Shown one piece after another: positions 7,011 through 10,959 of a DNA stretch of 10,959 nt. Source of the DNA: Chloroflexota bacterium (lineage in GTDB: Bacteria > Chloroflexota > UBA4733). Made by a program: the position numbers and the translations under genes. The notes under the pieces are model-generated. The model did not search any database and was not told the origin of the DNA. It was given only the letters and a program-made list of their open reading frames with translations. The stretch's first letter is position 1; each line of letters begins with the position of its first letter. The DNA lies in assembly GCA_025449435.1 (NCBI GenBank), contig JANWJO010000043.1, positions 1-10,959 of the forward strand, given 5' to 3'.

Positions 7011-7697
7011 TCATCCCAGCTTGGCGTGCAAGAAAGCCGTGGTCCGCGACCAGGCGAGCGCCGCGGCGGCGGCGTTATACACCGACGGCCGGGAATCGTT
7101 GAAGAACGCGTGCGACGTGCCCGGGTAGGTGAAGAACTCCGCCTCACGTCCGGCCGCGCGCAGCTCCCTTTCGATGCGCTGTGCCCCGTCCGCCCCAACC
7201 CAGTCGTCGTGCTCGGCGTAATGCCCTTGAAAGGCCGCTTGGGAGCGGGAGAAATCGGTTGAGCCAGCGGGACCGGGTAGTCCGCCATAGAACGGCACAG
7301 CCGCACGCACGGTCGCTGCCTCACTCGCCGCAAGCGCCAGCGTCAGGCCGCCGCCCATGCAAAAGCCGATGACGCCGACACCCTCACTGGTGACGGCGGG
7401 CTGCGCGAGCAAGTAGTGGACCGCTCCAGCAAAGTCCTTAGTTACCTGCTGGAACTGGAGTTCCATGGCGAGCTTTTGGGCTTGGTCTGGCTCAGTTGTG
7501 GACTGGCCGTGGTAGAAATCTGGGGCCAGCGCCACGAAGCCCTCGCTGGCTAGGCGCTCAGCTACGTCCTTGATGTGCGGGACCAGCCCCCACCACTCCT
7601 GAATAACGATAACCCCTGGTCCTCTTCCAGAAGGAGGTAAGGCAAGCCAGCCCTGATCGGTGCCACCGTTGCTCGCAAATTCAACCAACTCGCCCAT
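7011..7697 (-). CDS. dienelactone hydrolase family protein
   Basis: This 228-residue alpha/beta hydrolase has the Cys-Asp-His triad of dienelactone hydrolase. The nucleophile is C113 in GFCMGG, the acid is D164 (or D165) in AEHDDW, and H196 sits in GTSHAFFN. E34 in QEWWG is the residue that, in characterised enzymes, primes the cysteine. FYGGLPGP (136-143) is also typical. Dienelactone hydrolase opens the lactone in chlorocatechol breakdown, but most family members act on other lactones or esters, and no aromatic ring-cleavage gene is nearby. There is no signal peptide. Upstream on its own strand, AAAGGGAT lies about a dozen bases before the ATG. The gene is the only one on this strand, ends 18 bp from the convergent PLP gene and starts back-to-back with the SDR gene, so it has its own promoter in the 7698-7814 gap. 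The family call is firm. Confidence 0.93.
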   Translation of the reverse strand: MGELVEFASNGGTDQGWLALPPSGRGPGVIVIQEWWGLVPHIKDVAERLASEGFVALAPDFYHGQSTTEPDQAQKLAMELQFQQVTKDFAGAVHYLLAQPAVTSEGVGVIGFCMGGGLTLALAASEAATVRAAVPFYGGLPGPAGSTDFSRSQAAFQGHYAEHDDWVGADGAQRIERELRAAGREAEFFTYPGTSHAFFNDSRPSVYNAAAAALAWSRTTAFLHAKLG

Positions 7698-7784
7698 CGT
7701 AGTCTAGAATCCCTTTCTGTGCCTGCTATGAGGTGAGTGTACACCGTGCGCCTGGACATTGGATACGTGGCGTAAGGCATGCCT

Positions 7785-7796
7785 GCCTGCGCAGGC
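7785..7796. repeat. 12-bp perfect palindrome, possible dispersed-repeat half
   Basis: GCCTGC followed by GCAGGC forms a perfect palindrome just downstream of the in-frame ATG at 7779. Sequences of this kind occur as short intergenic repeats in many GC-rich bacteria and, when read through, give spurious MPACAG-type N-termini. Only one copy is seen in this window, so repeat status is inferred. Confidence 0.4.
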
Positions 7797-7801
7797 TCGT
7801 G

Positions 7802-7810
7802 GGAAGAGGA
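7802..7810 (+). promoter_or_regulatory. ribosome binding site that sets the SDR start
   Basis: GGAAGAGGA lies four bases before the in-frame TTG at 7815 and is a purine-rich Shine-Dalgarno match. The alternative ATG at 7779 has only TAAGG three bases before it. This favours the TTG start. Confidence 0.5.
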
Positions 7811-7814
7811 TAGA

Positions 7815-8663
7815 TTGCCAGCTGACGAACTGTCGCTGCAGGGCAAAGTCGCGATCGTGACCGGCTCGGCGCAGCGGATCGGGCGGGAAATCGCGATCAC
7901 GCTCGCCGAGCACGGCGCTCGGGTGGTGGTGTCCGATATCCAGGATGAGAAAGGCGAGGCCGCGGCCGCTACCATCCGGACGGCTGGCGGGACGGCCACC
8001 TATGTCCACGCCGACGTCAGCAAGAACGCCGATATTCGAGCGCTGGTCGAGGGGTCAGTGAGGCACTTCGGCCGGCTGGATATCCTCGTGAACAACGCTC
8101 ACTGGGAAGCGCACGGCACGGTGGTGGAGCTCAGCGAGGAGGAGTGGGACCGCAGTTTTGACGTGCTGCTCAAGGCCGCCTTTCTTGGCTGCAAGTACGC
8201 CATACCCGAGATGCGAAAAGTGGGCGGCGGCGCGATCGTCAATATCTCTTCGGTCCACGCTTTTCACGTCAGCGATCGCTACGTCACCTACGAAGCGGCC
8301 AAGGCCGGCCTGCTGCACTTCACGCGACAGGTCGCGCACGACTTCGGACCGGACAACATCAGGTGTAACGCTATCTGTCCGGGAGCGATTCCGCTGCCGG
8401 AATGGGTAGCTGCCAACCAAGCAGACCCGCATTTCCTGGACGAGTATCTGATGGGTACGCCTATCAAGCGGGCTGGGCGTCCGCGCGACATCGCCAACGC
8501 GGCCCTGTTCCTGGTCTCGGAACTGGCGAGTTGGATCACGGGAACGAGCATCACCGTGGATGGTGGCGAGTTTAATGCCTTCCCAAGTGTGTTGCGCGAC
8601 CGAGCCCGCCAGTACTGGCTGGCGCACCCTGAACGCCTGGCGGTACAGCGACGTTCCCCATAG
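7815..8663 (+). CDS. short-chain dehydrogenase/reductase (SDR, classical type)
   Basis: The 282-residue protein (from TTG 7815) is a classical SDR: a Rossmann-fold NAD(P)-dependent oxidoreductase acting on a hydroxyl or carbonyl group. The cofactor motif TGSAQRIG lies at 16-23, with Arg in place of the common Gly of TGxxxGIG. D41 at the end of the second strand (VVVSDI) predicts NAD over NADP. NNA is at 93-95. The catalytic set is S146 in NISS, Y159 and K163 (YEAAK), and the fold ends with the usual ITVDGGEFN. About 28 residues follow (NAFPSVLRDRARQYW onward), a C-terminal extension beyond most family members that might contribute to oligomer or substrate contacts. An in-frame ATG at 7779 would add 12 residues encoded by the palindromic element. 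The gene sits 104 bp before a rhamnonate-dehydratase-like gene, so a sugar or sugar-acid dehydrogenase role is reasonable but unproven. Confidence 0.93.
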   Translation: MPADELSLQGKVAIVTGSAQRIGREIAITLAEHGARVVVSDIQDEKGEAAAATIRTAGGTATYVHADVSKNADIRALVEGSVRHFGRLDILVNNAHWEAHGTVVELSEEEWDRSFDVLLKAAFLGCKYAIPEMRKVGGGAIVNISSVHAFHVSDRYVTYEAAKAGLLHFTRQVAHDFGPDNIRCNAICPGAIPLPEWVAANQADPHFLDEYLMGTPIKRAGRPRDIANAALFLVSELASWITGTSITVDGGEFNAFPSVLRDRARQYWLAHPERLAVQRRSP

Positions 8664-8767
8664 GCAGGAGACTGACGGATTCGGATGGTGCGCCGTAACC
8701 TCGTCACCCCGCAGGCCACCCAACAACATGTAGGTGTAAGTAAGGCACCTCTCTAGAAAGGCAACGC

Positions 8768-9955
8768 ATGAAAATCACCGGACTGCGCCTGACTGAGGTC
8801 AAGGGGCGCCTGACTCACCAAGGCAGGTTTTGGGAGGAACGCCTTGTCCGTCCCATCGACGTGTATCCCGATCAGCGCGTCAAGGGCCCCGAACACATGG
8901 CGGAGATTGGTCCCGACGAGTACGCCGTGACCTCACATTTCGTGGAGGTGTTAACGGACGCCGGCGTGACCGGGCTGGGCGGGCCCATTTCGCACGAGCA
9001 GGCGTACCAGATCGATCGCTCGCTCAAGAGTGTCATCCTCGGTGAGGACCCACTCGCCATCGAGCGCATTTGGGACCGTATGTATCGCCTAGCGGTGCAT
9101 GGGCGCAAAGGCGTCGTGATGCAAGCGATCAGCGCAGTGGATTGCGCCTTGTGGGACCTCAAGGCGAAGTGGGCGGGAGCCCCGGTCTATCGCTTGCTCG
9201 GTGGCCCGATGCGGGAATCACTCACCGCCTACGCTAGTGCCCTTGGGTACTCGGTCCACCCGCGTGACGCGGCACAGCGGGCCAGCGAGATCGTGGCACA
9301 AGGTTTTAAGGCCACCAAGTGGTTCTTCCGGCATGGCCCCGGCTCCGGTGCGGCTGGCATCAAGGCCAACATCGAACTGGCGCACACCTTGCGTGAGGCC
9401 GTTGGTGACGACGTTGAGGTGATGTTGGATGCCTGGATGAGTTGGGATGTGCCCTATACCCTCAACATCGCCCCCGACCTCGCCCAGATGCGGCCGCGCT
9501 GGTTGGAGGAGCCAGTACTACCGGATCGCATCGACAGCTATGCGACGTTGACGCAGCAGTTGCCGTTCCCCGTCTCCGGTGGCGAACACGAGTACACGCG
9601 CTGGGGTATGAAGCAGCTCATGGATGCCGGCGCCGGCAACGTGCTCCAACCAGACATCTATTGGGCGGGTGGGATCTCGGAGCTCCTAAAAATCCTGGCC
9701 CTCGCCTCGACCTACGATGTGCAAATCGTGCCGCACGGGCACTCCACCCCTGCAACTGCGCACGTGTTGTTTGCCCAGCCAGAGCAACTCTGCCCGTACA
9801 TTGAATACCTCATCAAGTGGAATGAGGTGCACCAGTGCTTCTTCAAGAATCCCTTGCGACCGGTGAACGGCATCGTCGTGCCACCGGATGTGCCCGGAAT
9901 GGGAATGGAACTCGATCCAGCCAAAGTCGAGCAACAACGCGAATTGACGTTCTGA
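8768..9955 (+). CDS. enolase-superfamily sugar-acid dehydratase, L-rhamnonate dehydratase-like
   Basis: The 395-residue protein is a mandelate-racemase-type member of the enolase superfamily. These Mg-dependent enzymes take a proton next to a carboxylate; many dehydrate aldonic acids to 2-keto-3-deoxy acids. The capping domain covers about residues 1-130 and the barrel the rest. Metal ligands are D221 (MLDAW), E247 (WLEEPV) and E273 (GGEHEY). H274 in GEHE, D296 in QPDIYWAGG and H323 in VPHGHS correspond to the residues that mark the rhamnonate dehydratase group. All catalytic positions look intact. GAAAGG at 8756-8761 is six bases before the ATG. The SDR gene upstream fits a non-phosphorylative sugar-acid route, in which a dehydrogenase acts before or after the dehydratase. 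The superfamily is certain. L-rhamnonate itself is only one of several possible substrates, since this group also includes members of unknown specificity. Confidence 0.93.
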   Translation: MKITGLRLTEVKGRLTHQGRFWEERLVRPIDVYPDQRVKGPEHMAEIGPDEYAVTSHFVEVLTDAGVTGLGGPISHEQAYQIDRSLKSVILGEDPLAIERIWDRMYRLAVHGRKGVVMQAISAVDCALWDLKAKWAGAPVYRLLGGPMRESLTAYASALGYSVHPRDAAQRASEIVAQGFKATKWFFRHGPGSGAAGIKANIELAHTLREAVGDDVEVMLDAWMSWDVPYTLNIAPDLAQMRPRWLEEPVLPDRIDSYATLTQQLPFPVSGGEHEYTRWGMKQLMDAGAGNVLQPDIYWAGGISELLKILALASTYDVQIVPHGHSTPATAHVLFAQPEQLCPYIEYLIKWNEVHQCFFKNPLRPVNGIVVPPDVPGMGMELDPAKVEQQRELTF

Positions 9956-10001
9956 CGCAGCGTACGCGGCAACTCCAGCTCCCTTAAAGTATAGTTAACG
10001 T

Positions 10002-10029
10002 CCCCAGCAACCTGTGCGTTGCCGTGGGG
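10002..10029 (+). terminator. bulged stem-loop between the dehydratase and ATPase genes
   Basis: CCCCA (10002-10006) pairs with TGGGG (10025-10029) and GCAA (10007-10010) with TTGC (10019-10022). This gives a nine-base-pair stem with a two-base bulge and an eight-base loop. No T tract follows, so termination is possible but not typical. It could also be a leader structure of the ATPase mRNA. It lies over the GTG at 10024, which argues against that codon as the ATPase start. Confidence 0.35.
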
Positions 10030-10043
10030 CGAAGGCTGGCTTT

Positions 10044-10048
10044 GGGGG
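10044..10048 (+). promoter_or_regulatory. ribosome binding site that sets the ATPase start
   Basis: GGGGG followed by TAA ends close to GTG 10054, at five bases spacing from the G run. It is the best ribosome-binding-like element in the 98-bp gap and supports the later GTG over the one at 10024. Confidence 0.4.
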
Positions 10049-10053
10049 TAACC

Positions 10054-10821
10054 GTGCAGTTTGTCAATGATCCGTCGCCGTGGACACGGGGGGTCAACGG
10101 CGAGCTCTCTATTCAACACTTGGTGAACGTGGGAACGCTGTCCGCGGAGCAGGCGGCTCTCATGTGCCTGGCGGTGGAACACGGCGCAAGTTTGTTCACG
10201 GCAGGTGGTCCGTCTGGGGCTGGCAAGACCACGCTGGCCAATGCGTTGATGGCGCACCTGCCGGCTGGTGCGCGCATCTACGTGGTGGCCGGGAACAGCG
10301 ACGAACTCAACCTGCCCACGGACACCTCACCACTCTATGTACTCGTGAGTGAGTTCAGCGACCATCCGCCGCCGATGTATGTAGCGGGCGAGCCAGCACG
10401 CCGGATCATGTCGCTCATCAACGCCGACCGGCGGGTGATCGGCACGTTGCACGCGCCGACGGTGGCGGACGCCGCCATCGAATTGCGTGACGAGTTCGGC
10501 CTGACTTCATTGCCGGAACGCTGCGCGGCCATCGTAGGGCTCATGCGGGTGACCAGGGGTGAAGTCAAGGGCTACTTCGTTGACCGGCACGATCCCACCG
10601 TTGAACGCCGGCTCGCCGGTATCGGCATCTTGACGTGCGACCGTAACGGCCTCAAATACTCAGAACTGACCTCCTGGAACGAAGAAGAACTGCGCCTGGA
10701 ACCAGAATTCAGGCCGGCGGGATTACAGGCATTTGCTACCTGGCTTCGCTGGTCACCGGACGAAGCGACCAACGCGATAGCAGCGCGAGCGCGACAGCTT
10801 TCGGTTGGACAGAGGGTGTAA
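10054..10821 (+). CDS. compact CpaF/VirB11-like secretion-type ATPase
   Basis: The 255-residue protein resembles the C-terminal ATPase half of CpaF/VirB11 proteins, the hexameric motors of Tad pili and type IV secretion. SIQHLVNVGTLSAEQAA (19-35) matches the segment before the P-loop. The Walker A motif is GPSGAGKT (52-59, K58). MYVAGEPARR (108-117) matches the Walker B region with E113 retained, and GTLHA (130-134) matches the His box. The acidic box after the P-loop is altered: YVVAGNSDELNL (76-87) stands where TIEDxxEL is expected. The usual N-terminal domain (150 or more residues) is missing, and about 60 C-terminal residues after the core have no recognised match. No pilus or secretion gene is in the window. 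GTG 10054 is chosen for its G-rich upstream element. It could be a repurposed or regulatory ATPase; function unassigned. Confidence 0.8.
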   Translation: MQFVNDPSPWTRGVNGELSIQHLVNVGTLSAEQAALMCLAVEHGASLFTAGGPSGAGKTTLANALMAHLPAGARIYVVAGNSDELNLPTDTSPLYVLVSEFSDHPPPMYVAGEPARRIMSLINADRRVIGTLHAPTVADAAIELRDEFGLTSLPERCAAIVGLMRVTRGEVKGYFVDRHDPTVERRLAGIGILTCDRNGLKYSELTSWNEEELRLEPEFRPAGLQAFATWLRWSPDEATNAIAARARQLSVGQRV

Positions 10822-10959
10822 GGTCAGCTGGTGGGGTGAAGCATTAATGGACCCCTCATTAAGATTCCCCAAGAGGACGCCGAGTTGCTGAAAAGTTAGT
10901 GCTTTCGCCTGACCCGACCCGCATTTCCACCACGGTCTAGCCCGATGGTTACGGTGGCC
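10822..10959. other. intergenic sequence at the window edge
   Basis: No supported gene lies here. CATTAA occurs at 10842-10847 and 10857-10862. TGAAGC (10837-10842) and TAAGAT (10860-10865) are 17 bases apart, a weak promoter-like pair. An ATG at 10945 opens a frame (MVTVA) that runs off the end, without a ribosome binding site, so a downstream gene start is possible but not supported. Confidence 0.3.

Larger units (their letters stand above)
7698..7814. promoter_or_regulatory. divergent intergenic region between the dienelactone hydrolase and SDR genes
   Basis: This 117-bp gap must carry the start signals of the - strand hydrolase and probably of the SDR. It contains an 8-base palindrome GTGTACAC (7738-7745), nested in GGTG-six bases-CACC, and a perfect 12-base palindrome GCCTGCGCAGGC (7785-7796). 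I find no convincing -35/-10 pair on either strand. The palindromes may be operator or hairpin elements; this is inference. Confidence 0.4.

Noticed and set aside
7011..7697. A chlorocatechol pathway dienelactone hydrolase
   Set aside because: The triad fits, but there is no catechol dioxygenase, cycloisomerase or maleylacetate reductase in the window, so a pathway name is not justified.
10024..10053. GTG start at 10024 for the ATPase
   Set aside because: The codon lies inside the stem-loop at 10002-10029 and has no ribosome binding site. GTG 10054 has a G-rich element upstream.
1..10959. CRISPR array, tRNA, rRNA, insertion sequence or phage genes
   Set aside because: No evenly spaced direct repeats, cloverleaf-like sequence, transposase or phage protein was seen on reading both strands. 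A tRNAscan or ISfinder search would be the decisive check.

Overview
The window is about 11 kb of chromosomal-looking, gene-dense bacterial DNA, roughly 60% G+C by eye. Nine genes lie on the + strand and one on the - strand. There is no rRNA, tRNA, CRISPR array or insertion sequence that I can recognise. The protein content is a PhnP-like metallo-hydrolase, acetyl-xylan-esterase-type hydrolases, a SelA/DgaE-type PLP enzyme, a rhamnonate-dehydratase-like enolase-superfamily enzyme, a small ankyrin protein and a CpaF/VirB11-type ATPase. This mix suggests an environmental heterotroph, most likely Chloroflexota (Dehalococcoidia/SAR202-like or Thermomicrobia-like). That placement is inferred from gene content only; no marker gene is present.

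Layout. 1-32: possibly the last codons of an upstream gene. 37-2340: a large polytopic membrane protein of the GT-C glycosyltransferase type, with an extracytoplasmic domain near its N-terminus. 2341-2497: a spacer with a weak hairpin and a candidate promoter. 2498-3070: an ankyrin-repeat protein. 3098-6992: four co-directional genes encoding a PhnP-like MBL-fold hydrolase, an AXE1-family esterase, a second AXE1-like protein that has lost the serine nucleophile motif, and a SelA/DgaE-like PLP lyase. The last three are tightly packed (gaps of 2 and 21 bp). 7011-7697 (-): a dienelactone-hydrolase-family protein, convergent with the PLP gene. 7698-7814: a divergent intergenic region. 7815-8663: a short-chain dehydrogenase. 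8768-9955: a rhamnonate-dehydratase-like enolase-superfamily enzyme. 10054-10821: a compact secretion-type ATPase lacking the usual N-terminal domain. 10822-10959: no confident gene.

How the genes may work together (inference). The block from 3098 to 9955 reads as a catabolic island for an acylated sugar acid or amino-sugar acid. An esterase would remove acyl groups. A PLP lyase and a sugar-acid dehydratase would both give 2-keto-3-deoxy acids. The SDR would oxidise a hydroxyl group, and the dienelactone-hydrolase-like and MBL-fold enzymes would open a lactone or phosphodiester. No transporter, transcription factor or aldolase lies inside the window, so substrate and pathway order are unproven. 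The most unusual items are the degenerate second esterase translationally coupled to an intact one, the PhnP-like enzyme with one altered metal-site ligand, and the orphan minimal CpaF-like ATPase.
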